Shown: piece by piece, positions 23,867-33,065 of the stretch
How the letters are laid out: the number at the start of each line of letters is the position of its first letter
How positions within the stretch are numbered: position 1 is the first letter of the stretch
Source: Pieris napi
Lineage: Eukaryota > Arthropoda > Insecta > Lepidoptera > Pieridae
Length of the DNA stretch: 64,000 bases
Assembly (NCBI RefSeq): GCF_905475465.1
Contig: NC_062241.1
Span: 6,572,001 to 6,636,000, forward strand
Reading direction: 5' to 3'
Program-made: the position numbers and the translations under genes
The notes under the pieces: model-generated
What the model was told of the DNA's origin: nothing
The model's input: the letters and a program-made list of their open reading frames with translations, nothing else
Databases searched by the model: none

Positions 23867-23997
23867 TGTAAAATACTCGGAAACACCACCGATAGGTACA
23901 CTTTATAAGCGGTACGATACCAGAACTCAAGTAACGTCCGCACGCCACGGCGGTAGACAGTCGACTGACTCCCACTAGTGTGCTTCGGTATACTACA
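23867..23997 (-). repeat. 5' LTR (131 bp) with Inr-DPE promoter
   Basis: Identical to the 3' LTR. On the minus strand it contains the arthropod initiator TCAGTC (23963-23968, presumed +1 at 23966) and GGACGT at 23934-23939. The latter fits the DPE consensus RGWYVT and occupies exactly +28 to +33. No TATA box lies at -30, so the promoter looks like a TATA-less Inr-DPE type. TTATAAAG at about 23901-23908 lies downstream and could serve in 3' end formation instead. Confidence 0.9.
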
Positions 23998-24230
23998 CGG
24001 TTTACCTTTTATTCAATACGTGCAGTGTTGCCAACTCGGATTTTGAAAATTACGTAGGCCAGATTAGAAAATTACGTAGATTTAGTAAAAATTGTATAGG
24101 AAAAGTTCGTAGATCTACGTACTTTTTTTTTATGAGTGAAATGAAGAGGGTAGAGTAGGTAAAACTGAATAAAACTAGTGGTTTATTTTAAAATTATTAT
24201 TAAAAATAAAAAAGGGTCCGTGTACTTTAA

Positions 24231-24695
24231 TGTACGCGCGTAAGAAGTTATACTTCTTTGTCTTTATGAAAAATAGTTTTTGATTGCATGCAAATAATTA
24301 ATTACAATCAAATAATCAAATACTGGAAAAGGAGTCATTATAGTCAATAAAGTTCAGTTTACATTTGAAAAATTAAATAAATAAATAATTATTAGTATTA
24401 TATTTATATTTATTATTATTTTCTAATATTAATTAGTACTTCTTTTTTTTCTTTTCATTATAATTCAGACGCACATATAAAATTCGCACTTGTATAATGA
24501 AAACAGGTGTTTTAAATGTAGAAACTCAAAGTATGTGGATAAATATTATAAATATAAATACACAGTAAACAGAGGCGGCGTGCGTGCCAACATGCGCCAC
24601 TAACTTCATTCTGTTAGTTTTGTGTCACGATGCGCGCACATCGTAAAATTTCACTCTCATCAATTTTTCATAACGCGCCTAAAGAAGTATAACTA
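24231..24695 (+). mobile_element. MITE of the GAAGTTATACTTCTTT family, nested in the hAT element
   Basis: The left end TGTACGCGCGTAAGAAGT and TTATACTTCTTT, and the right end ATAACGCGCCTAAAGAAG then TATAACT, are nearly inverted copies of each other. About 150 bp at the left match 26935 onward, and about 80 bp at the right match both 27190 onward and 2930-3013. There is no coding capacity. The superfamily is unclear because the target duplication is not obvious. Confidence 0.8.
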
Positions 24696-24784
24696 CAAAA
24701 ATTATTTTTTGGTAAATTAAATTTGTGCATGTTTTATACTAAAAAGTTTAATATGATCTTGCGTTGGCTCAGGGTTACTTTTTA

Positions 24785-24970
24785 GACCACTTTTTTGTAA
24801 AAAGTAATCCTGTGAGGGTTTTGTCAATATGACGCCAAAATTCATCTGCTTTGATTAGCTGATCCTCTTGAAATGGAAGATTTGTGTTTCTTAAAGTTCT
24901 CCATCCCGGTCGGATTGTTTTTATCTTTTCTTTTTCGAAAGTAATAGATGTTATGCCTATTCAGCCGAAT
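24785..24970 (-). pseudogene. transposase-like fragment inside the hAT element
   Basis: One minus-strand frame is open for about 60 codons and reads as plausible protein, including IRPGWRTLRNTNLP, LIKADEFWRHIDKTL and a stop after KKWSKK. The I-K-x-D-E-F-W pattern resembles a region of hAT transposases; this is recognition by eye and not certain. There is no start codon and no upstream coding region, so it is a leftover of a parent element. Confidence 0.45.
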
Positions 24971-25110
24971 TAATTTGGATATTGTGCAAAATTTTACAAT
25001 TTGATTAAAAATACGTAGATTCTGTGACTGAAGTTCGTAGGTTTTCAGGAAAGGCCTAAAATACGTAGATCTACGTAAAAAGACGTAGAGTTGGCAACAC
25101 TGAATACGTG

Positions 25111-26934
25111 TGAAATATGACGTGTGGAAAGGACATTTCTTATTGTGTACTGTTCAATACGTAAATATCTCCCATTGTGAGGCTAATTATTTTTTTAATC
25201 CATGGTAGTGTCCAAGTTACTATGTAAGACAAAAATGATTTTCCATGAATTATTTTTTAATTATGTCTTATTCTAATGATATTATATCTAGCATCAGCTC
25301 CTTAACCACTTGCCAAGTGGCAAGGGCCTCCTCCACTCTTTTCACTAATAGATAAATATTTCAAACGCCTTTGTTTTACTCTCAAAACCATTAACCAGAA
25401 TGAGCACCACTCGCATGTTTAAAGCTTTATTCTCGAGATGGTTCACGATCAGGGAGTACACGTTTGCTATATTATTTCGTCAAAATGACTGCTCAACTTA
25501 GAAATAGTAGTTTTAGAAGTAAGAACAGTATCTGTGTACTCCATTGAGGCATGTTTGTTCTGAATTGTATTTGCATTGTCCATATCAACTGTCATCAATT
25601 GTGTTTCTTAGTTCCCTTAGGATCTTTATCTGGTCAAACCTATTGACCCTTCTACTCACCGTAGGTAGAAGAGTCCCTCTCCATTTTAGTTCACGCACAA
25701 ACTTTAGTAGAAGAGAGATGAGTTTCATACCCTCGATTTCTTACAATGCAATAACGTTTATGAGTTTTTAAAGCCAATAAAATTAGATTCTAAAGAAGGT
25801 CATCGTCTATAGGAAGCGTGTTATTAATCGGTTATCTAGATCAAAACGCACATAAATCATACATAACAAGCCAATCAGTGTTTTTCTTTGCCGACATCAA
25901 ATTGGACATGTAATCAATAGATTCTGGTTAATCTCTATTGGAATATTATTTAGGTCACATGTTTGTATAATTTGCCTAGGGCCAATAAAGTTTTATATAG
26001 AACTTTCAAAGAACTTTTTCTTAATTACTTTCTATAGAGATTCAAAGATATTAACTATGTGATTAAATTAAGAGCTTATCTAGCTATTGACCTTTTTTTA
26101 AATGTATGTGAATATTGAGTTGATGAATAGATCTGATAAATATTGTCAAGTGTTCACACAAAGTACTATGACTCTTCAAATGACCCACTTAACTAGGCAA
26201 ATGTATGCGTCATCAGATGTTAGCAAGACCAACGATAAGATTAATTATTCTTTCTAAAGAAGATATTAAGTCTGCTTAAACTAAGCTCGTAAGCTATTGG
26301 CTGGTAAGGGTAAAAATCTTAAACTCTGGAGAAACACTCAAGAAAACAATTATTATACTACTAATACATATATCATTAGATAACTCAGATACTATAATAT
26401 TGATTATTATATTACCCATGTAATGTTGGCGTGTACAAAATAGAACCGATTTTCACAAATGTCTCCAAGTTCGGTGGTTTTTTTAAGCGTCGTTCTTTGC
26501 GGTAGGTGGCACCGCCGCCTGAACGCCAAGTTATATGTATTTGACAGCCTGTACGTCCGTTAAGTACTGACTATAGCACGCTGCCTACTATATAAACTAG
26601 TTTTGTAAAGGATCCAAGAATTTTAATGCTGTCTTTGTTCTAATTATCGTAAAATCCTATTGATTGCCAGGTAAATCCCGATAAGGACTCACATGATATC
26701 ACAAGTATTTTTAGAAAACGATAGGAACTGGTAGAAATTCTGAGATTATCACTACGTACTAGAGATTGCTACTGATAACAAATCAAATAACACGAACACT
26801 TTATAAAACTGACTTATGTGTGTCCTGGCAATACTGTATAAACAAATTATTTAAATGTATTAAGATATAGTCTGATGTTATTAAATAATGTTAGTTTGAA
26901 GTTTACATAATGATTTAAGTTCTAAATTTAAACA
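25111..26934. other. non-coding stretch
   Basis: No transposon ends or recognisable exon. The 75-codon + frame at 25544-25771 starts with a non-ATG codon and is not recognised. A CAGGTAAAT at 26668 has a poor pyrimidine tract and is not counted as a ratchet site. Confidence 0.4.
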
Positions 26935-27454
26935 TGTACGCGCGTAAGAAGTTATACTTCTTTGGCATTAAGTATCAAAAATAGTTTTTGATTGCAAGCA
27001 AATAATTAATTACAATTAAATAATCAAAGACTGGAAAAGGAGTCATTATAGTCAATAAAGTTCAGTTTACATTTGAAACATTAAATAAATAAATATTTAT
27101 TATTATTCTCTTTAATTAAGTGTAACATAAATTCTATTATTATTCGAATTTTGTTTTTAAATTATGGCCAATGCCGTAGCATCTTCCGTGGGCAACTTCA
27201 TTCTGTTAATTTTGTGTCACGGTGCGCGCGCAACGTAAAATTTCACTCTCATAAATTTTTCATAACGCGCCTAATGGCCGATTTACATTATCTTAGTGTT
27301 TAGCAGAGTGCTTTAGGATAGTACTTTAGTTGAAACATGTAAACGCTACTTGCTTTAGTAAACGCTACGCTAAAGAACTTGCCTTTCAAGTTGTACTAAA
27401 GCACTCTCCTAAACACTAAGATAATGTAAATCGGCCTTAAAGAAGTATAACTTC
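26935..27454 (+). mobile_element. MITE of the GAAGTTATACTTCTTT family, interrupted copy
   Basis: The left 180 bp match the copy at 24231 closely (TGTACGCGCGTAAGAAG, then TTTTTGATTGCA, then GGAAAAGGAGTCATTATAG). The right end GCGCGCGCAACG ... ACGCGCC ... TAAAGAAGTATAACTTC also matches. A 163-bp element splits the right terminus; removing it leaves CGCGCCTAAAGAAG, exactly the sequence of the uninterrupted copy. Confidence 0.88.
27275..27437. mobile_element. 163-bp PIF/Harbinger-like MITE (TAA duplication)
   Basis: Near-perfect inverted ends of about 42 bp (GGCCGATTTACATTATC, TTAGTGTTTAG, GAGTGCTTTAG) surround a short core. It is flanked by TAA at 27272-27274 and 27438-27440, and the empty site is visible in the homologous copy at 24676-24686. 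A 3-bp TWA duplication is typical of PIF/Harbinger. No coding sequence. Confidence 0.9.
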
Positions 27455-28190
27455 AAAAAGCTTGTAAACGAAGAATTACATTTACATAACGTGTCCTGTG
27501 CTGAAGTGTAACAAAAAAATCGTGTATCTGTGGGAGGGATGACATCTGTTACCGCGTCATTTTTGACACCGAATTATAACGGTCACACTATTTTGGGTAA
27601 TGACACATGCTGACATTTATAACGCCACAAACTATGAGTCGCCGATAGAACGGTAGTCCACTATAGCGTCACTTTAGCTATCTTTAACTAATGACTTATG
27701 AAATCCGATCTAGTTATATAGAAATTTGTATTGTCTTCTTGATGAGTGTAACTTTGTAGTAATTGGGAAACATGCCTAGAAACAAAGGAGCTATTACACT
27801 AAACCTACCTCGGGTAGTTCCAACACAACCGCTTTAAAGAGGCCCTCGGAGTCGCTGTTGAATTTTGCCGGGACTATAGCTAGCAGAAGACGGTTTAATC
27901 TTCTCCTTCTCACACGTTCCGTTGTATCTCTCAAAGTGGTACTTCACTCTTTCTCCAATCTTCGATCGAAACTAAATAAAAGGATCTTATAAGTAAGCAC
28001 TACAAAAAAATTTACTGGAGTATTACAAGAATACAAATAACAACCTTCATTATAAAAAACATTATTTGACCCAAAGTTTTTGCTTTATTTAATTAATTTT
28101 ATGACATCCGCTGTAATCTGGTTTTCTCGTTTACATAACCTTGAATTCAAATGCAAAGAGTTTTTGTTTGTCGTTCTAGAAAAATAAGTT
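27455..28190. other. non-coding stretch with a GC-richer patch
   Basis: A GC-richer patch at about 27780-27960 (CGGGTAGTTCCAACACAACC ... GAGGCCCTCGGAGTCGC) has short open frames on both strands but no recognisable domain. It may be an old repeat fragment. Confidence 0.35.
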
Positions 28191-28224
28191 GTACTAATCA
28201 AATAATTTCTTGTTACAGGTAAGA
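28191..28224 (+). other. candidate recursive splice (ratchet) site 2
   Basis: TTTCTTGTTACAG joins directly to GTAAGAAAC (junction 28218/28219). A perfect metazoan branch-point match TACTAAT lies at 28192-28198, 20 bases before the AG, making this the strongest of the four sites. Confidence 0.65.
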
Positions 28225-28618
28225 AACTTCTAAACAGATTTAAAAAGACGTCGTAACTTTGGTAAGATAACCATTACTTACGCATTATATTAGTTAATTA
28301 TCGTTGTTGTTTAACTTATATTCCACATTACAATTCACTCGATGAAATGTGAAAGAAATTGTTACTGTACTAACAAAGTTATCTCTTAGATTTGCCTCCA
28401 CTGCGCCACTAAATCTACCAATATCTTCTGTAATAGTTTGTATGATTTAAATTCACTATTACTGACGTTAATAGACTCGCAAAAGTTAAGTATGATTTCA
28501 TCATTTAAGGACCATTGTTTTAAAGCCATTTAAAATGTGGTACGCACTATTTTTAACATAAGTTAAAAATGTTTGAAGGCTTAAACTTTATTACTTTTTA
28601 GGAGCTTAGATATAAAAA

Positions 28619-28802
28619 GGTGATCAGCCTTCTGTGCCTGACACACACCGTCTACTTTTTGGGTCTGAGGCATTTCGGTTTTCTCAAGTTTTCTTTTACC
28701 GTACGAGTGTTAAATGACAGAATGGCTGTGCATTAATGGAAAAGTCCCCCTACGACCTCGGCGATGACTGCAACATGCTGAAACCACTAGGCCAACACTG
28801 CT
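28619..28802 (-). mobile_element. SINE copy, minus orientation
   Basis: The reverse complement matches 6556-6857: the head AGCAGTGTTGGCCTAGTGG appears as CACTAGGCCAACACTGCT at 28785-28802, and the body as GGTGATCAGCCTTCTGTGCC with TTTTTGGGTCTGAGGC. The middle (around 28720-28760) is rearranged relative to the intact copy. Confidence 0.85.
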
Positions 28803-29612
28803 AATCCTTTATGATATAGATAATTATTATTTTAATTCACTTTTGCCAAACGGCTAATTACCAGTATTTTAAAGGATATAATTATTTCGGCATATCGCTA
28901 ATTTAACATTGAAATATAAAAAATTGCGTCACTGAGATATCGACGGAATCCAGTTGCATATTTGATGTTTTAAGTACATTAACAATTTTGTTGTCAATCT
29001 CTAATTAGACTTTGATTCGTAATCATATCATTATACTGTACTATTAAATTGCATAGTGAAAGTCTTTATATAACGGAATAAGTAGCTTATTAAAAATAAA
29101 ATTGACATATCGAGTGGTTAGATTGCTGTTGCATAAATCTATACACTTTGTAAATCTTCAATGATGCAATCTTACAGTTGAAATAACAAAAGTATAACTG
29201 ATTTTAAACCTCTAATTGAAGTAATTGACGGGCCTTGAAGTTTGTATCCATAATGAATGGGTTGCGTAATTTAAAAGTTGTATTAAATGTTTTTATTCAC
29301 ATTATATTAAGTGCGATATATACATAGAAGTATCCTAAGTACATTAAATATGGAACCTATTTATTTTGGTATCTGTAAAATTTGTAACCAACACACGCAC
29401 TCATGTTTAATCGGATTAAAATTGTATTAGTAGTTCCTTAAAATATAGATACAATATCAACGACTACATAGAAACACCAAACAAATGTTGCACAGACTAA
29501 AATAGATTCAAAATATATCACATACATTATTTTTATTAGACAAAATGATGTCTCATCGTAGCGTAAACACAATTGTACGAGAGAAACGAATATCTACTTT
29601 AGTTTTATATAC
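28803..29612. other. AT-rich non-coding stretch
   Basis: Nothing recognised. Confidence 0.5.
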
Positions 29613-29995
29613 GACTAGCTGATCCGCCAAACGCCGTTTTGCCATGTCATGACATATATCATTTATGGTTATTGTGCCTCACTCGACATAGATAGGTATA
29701 GTGTGTCGCGGACTTTTTTGTAGATATTATGGTTCTATCTTTAATAGTTTAGGCAGGGTACGCAAAATAAGTAACTTTTTTGGTTGATTTTTTACACCTT
29801 GTGTCCGAAAAACCCTAATATCTTACGGAACCCTATTTTTGTTCAAAATTAAATATAGCCTATATTACTCGTGGATAATGTAGCTTTCGAATGGTGAAAG
29901 AATTTTTAAAATCGGTCCAGTAGTTTATGAGCCTATTCATTACAATCAAACAAACAAAGTTTTCCTCTTTATAATATTAGTGTAGATGTGTTAAA
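29613..29995 (+). repeat. LINE-tail-like repeat beginning ACTAGCTGATCCGCCAAACG
   Basis: The opening CTAGCTGA(T/C)C(C/G)G and the closing AATCGGTCCAGTAGTTTATGAG, AAACAAACAAAG and TATAATATTAGTGTAGA are typical of 3'-tail copies of RTE-like non-LTR elements in Lepidoptera. The start is shared with 36026 and 39369; the body differs, so it is a sister family. No open reading frame of note. Confidence 0.6.
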
Positions 29996-30309
29996 TGTTC
30001 ATAGGATTTAGTACCAAGGTTATAGCTTAAAATATCAATAGTTAAGATGAACTTTAAGATTTATTTCGGGATCAGTCTTGCAAACAGCTCGGAATTCTCT
30101 CACGCAGTATTTGACCTAATTCCTGTTACTTGGGGTTCTCGAGAATATGATTATTTATACATTGAAGTGTTTATTGAATGCTATATTTGAAATAACGTAT
30201 TTTAATTATGTTTTGGTGTCTTGCCTTTTGTGAACGAAAGGGTTAGAACTGTTACAAAATTGAATTTCGTTTATAAAATAAATTATTCATATTAATTACA
30301 CGATAATTA

Positions 30310-30424
30310 GGCCACGTTCACACGGCGACCATTCGATTCGATTTTTTCACGTATACGGTTTTTCCGTATACGATTAAATCTCGTATACGGTATACGGGAA
30401 AATAATCGCCGTGTGAACGTGGCC
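30310..30424. mobile_element. 115-bp PIF/Harbinger-like MITE (TTA duplication)
   Basis: Perfect terminal inverted repeats GGCCACGTTCACACGGCGA / TCGCCGTGTGAACGTGGCC are flanked by TTA at 30307-30309 and 30425-30427. The core is built of repeated self-complementary CGTATACG units (30348-30397), so the whole element can fold on itself. Confidence 0.93.
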
Positions 30425-30501
30425 TTAGCGATTCTACGAACAAGATATTTATTATATTCATTCAGTTTAAGATTTTGTTATGTGAAGGAAGGGAAGGTGT
30501 A

Positions 30502-30521
30502 CCTACTACTACTACTACTAC
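30502..30521 (+). repeat. (CTA)n microsatellite
   Basis: Six successive CTA triplets. Confidence 0.9.
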
Positions 30522-31235
30522 CAACCTAAAGGAAAGATCCTCAATTCGATCGGTATGAATTCGTACTGTATGTAGCTGTAAATTATAAATGTAAACAGTA
30601 GTTTTTGAATGAGCTTTAAATTGCGGCATTTTTTCAATTTAAATCCCCAAGTTAACATACAGTTAAATTTGTCAAAAGCGATTTAAACACTGTCTTTTGC
30701 GGCATCACGTACATAAGTACTACACGTGTAATTTGGTAAAGCCATATATGAAAATAGTTGCAAATTAATATTTATTTCCCTTATTTTCTATTCTTAGAGT
30801 AACTTAATAGAATTCTCGTATACAATATAATTGTTGATGGTAAACGGAACTGCTGGTAATGACTGGCATAACATTCGTATATTTTTTTTAACCCTTTTTG
30901 TATTATATAAACATGTAAAACATCAACGATAAAAATCAGGATTTCGCAATTACATCACCCATCCATCAATCCGTCAAAAAGTACGCAATTTGCAATTATT
31001 AAAATTATTGTGTAATCTCTAATTATAGTACTTGATATGTACTATTGTGTCATGCTTTAATAAGATAATATTAAATTGTTATTAATTTCTCTCATTTCTT
31101 TTCTTCACTACCTTACACAATTTTGATCCGGGTTTCACTATAATTAGGCATATGACAAGTGCTTTTTGAATATTTGTATTGATAACTTTGTTACACTGAA
31201 CGACAACCTCAATACACACGCAACACAAAGACAAC
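30522..31235. other. AT-rich non-coding stretch
   Basis: Nothing recognised. Confidence 0.5.
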
Positions 31236-31425
31236 TCTTTTTTTTATAAAACAGGGGGCAGACGGGCAGTAGGCTCACCTGATGTATAGTGATACCGCCG
31301 CCCATGGACACTCTCAATGGATACCCATGTACACCATAGAGCTCGCGATTGCGTTGCCGGTCTTGGTACGCTCTTTTCTTGAAGGAAGTTGAATTGGTTC
31401 GGAAATTCAAAACGACACTATTTCT
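31236..31425 (-). repeat. dispersed LINE-derived repeat, minus copy
   Basis: The best preserved of the four copies. It contains CGGGCAGTAGGCTCACCTGA, TGATACCGCCGCCCATGGAC, TTGCCGGTCTTGG and GTACGCTCTTTTCTTGAAGG. The reverse complement reads as a short protein-like string (FKKRAYQDRQRN ... VSMGGGITIHQVSLLPVCP) and ends in poly-A (TTTTTTTT at 31237 on the + strand), consistent with a processed LINE 3' end. Confidence 0.7.
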
Positions 31426-32718
31426 GTCTCCGATTTCATTAATCCGTGTCACAACTAAGGGTTAAATATATCTGATCAATTTAATTGTTAAAGTAATTGG
31501 TAGATCAAGAGTATTATTAGATGAAGAATGAAGTTTACGTTATCTTTGCAATCGGCTCTACGGCTTAAGTAGACCAAGTTACCGTCGCGTGAGAGAATTC
31601 CCTAAGCGGCTCAAGGTTGCTGGACAACTGCCAATATTATTAATTTATTTTTTTACCAACCGCTTGCAAATAACATAGGTAATAGGATATGAAGTAATGC
31701 GCTTTTCTTAGATCTATATATACGTTTATTAACATCTGTATTGCAATGTTTAATATACTTGCTGAAAGTCACACAATTAATTTGAGAAATATCCGTGACG
31801 AAACGTCCATGCTATTTTTCGCAAACCCAATGTTGTGGGTTCTCGTTTTTAATTGAATCAGTTTGTGACGAATATTTTTCAATAAATACAAGATATTTCA
31901 GAACGTCCTTAAGATTGGAAAGTGGCCATGCCGCGCTAAAGGGTGAAAGTGGATTGGCACTTAATATCATAAAACACAAATATAGCTTGTAGTCGAGTTC
32001 ATAGTGAAATCCTGTAATCCCTGTGGGGTGAGTTCAATGCACAGATCTGTGCTGATTTTGTTATAATTTAGCACTCGGTAGTTTACGCTTCTTAAACCAA
32101 AACACTTCTATATATTGGATGAGTTATCCAGACCTCGGAGCTTAACACATTAAACAAAAGTATCTTTCCAGAGTTGAATACGTATCTATGAGTGGGTGAA
32201 AGATGTTTTGAAAATCAAAACAAATGGGAACAACGATCAATCAACGTAGAAAGTATTATTCAATGTGAGGTAATAGATTTATTGCAATAAGGAATAAAAA
32301 CTAGTGTGATTGACCCCTAACCTCATCCATTCAAATGTCTTGTTAAATGTAAGTGAAAAATTGTGGGTGTTAATAACGTGTCGAGAGACCACTGGTTTGT
32401 ATACGGGCTGCGTTTAATCTTGTTATTGTATGGTGTAACTGGTTTGTCGTTAAGATCTGTAATTAATATTATACTTAGGCCTTCTTATTAACTATTGTTT
32501 ATTCATTATCACTTTTGTCACTTTTGAATAAAGGGTTGAGGTTGAGGGTTTATAAAGAAAACTTATTCGTAGCTACGTGGCGCATTTTTATATTATACCT
32601 TTTTTTTGGATTACTTTGAAGTTCCTGACGTTCCCACTTATATTTACATCTCAATTCAACAGATGTTTGTGCTTAACAGCTTACATGTTGGTCATTGTCA
32701 TATGTATGATGCACCGTA
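31426..32718. other. non-coding stretch
   Basis: No gene or repeat ends recognised. Frames at 31795-31992 and 32577-32774 (+) have no familiar motif. Confidence 0.4.
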
Positions 32719-33065
32719 GTATATATGTCTCAGCCAACTTAATCAGCCGTTTAATTAACAACCTAGCCTTTTAACTAAACAGCGCCGTTTAACTAGCGGC
32801 CTGAAAGATATCAGTCAGTTGATCAAACAGCTAGGCAAATGACTTGGATCAGTGACGTTTCATTACTTGCACATATACATATTCTAGAATCTTTCTATCG
32901 TACGAATGGCCAAAACATCAGCCACCCAGTTTATTAAATGTTGTAACAAACGCTGTGGCTGAATATCTTTCAGGCCGCAAGTTGAACGGAGCTGTTTAAT
33001 TAAAAGGCAAGGCTGTTAATTGAACAGCTAGTTAGAAATAAGCTAGTTGGCTGCAACATATACAC
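32719..33065. mobile_element. 347-bp foldback element
   Basis: Arms of about 92-102 bp (32719-32810 and 32964-33065) are inverted copies at moderate identity: GTATATATGTCTCAGCCAAC pairs with a right-arm GTTGGCTGCAACATATACAC, and CGGCCTGAAAGATA with TATCTTTCAGGCCG. Each arm also contains internal CCGTTTAA / TTAAACAG repeats. No target duplication was identified, so the class is open. Confidence 0.7.

Larger units (their letters stand above)
19165..23997 (-). mobile_element. Ty3/gypsy-type LTR retrotransposon, defective, minus strand
   Basis: Identical 131-bp LTRs starting TGTA and ending TACA bound a 4.8-kb element flanked by the 5-bp target duplication CGGTT (19160-19164, 23998-24002). Reading on the minus strand the order is LTR, primer-binding candidate, repeat-rich 1.67-kb leader, gag, RT, RNase H, integrase, polypurine tract, LTR. 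That pol order (integrase last) and the motifs place it in Ty3/gypsy rather than Copia or Bel-Pao. The coding region carries many stops and frameshifts and lacks the protease and most of the RT fingers and palm, so it cannot be autonomous. No envelope-like gene is present. Identical LTRs argue for recent integration. Confidence 0.93.
24023..25102. mobile_element. non-autonomous hAT transposon
   Basis: Terminal inverted repeats CAGTGTTGCCAACTC / GAGTTGGCAACACTG are flanked by a perfect 8-bp target duplication AATACGTG (24015-24022, 25103-25110). Both features are characteristic of hAT. Both ends are crowded with short subterminal motifs TACGTAG and TCGTAG, including the palindrome CGTAGATCTACG at each end, the kind of clustered sites hAT transposases bind. 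A different MITE is inserted inside (24231-24695), and a probable transposase fragment remains on the minus strand. The left end sits 12 bp from the target duplication of the neighbouring LTR element. Confidence 0.93.

Noticed and set aside
26660..26680. fifth ratchet site (CCAGGTAAAT)
   Set aside because: The upstream tract is mixed rather than pyrimidine-rich and no branch point is evident; CAGGTAA occurs by chance at this rate.
27780..27960. coding exon in a GC-richer patch
   Set aside because: Short frames are open on both strands without splice sites or recognisable domains; an old repeat is more likely.
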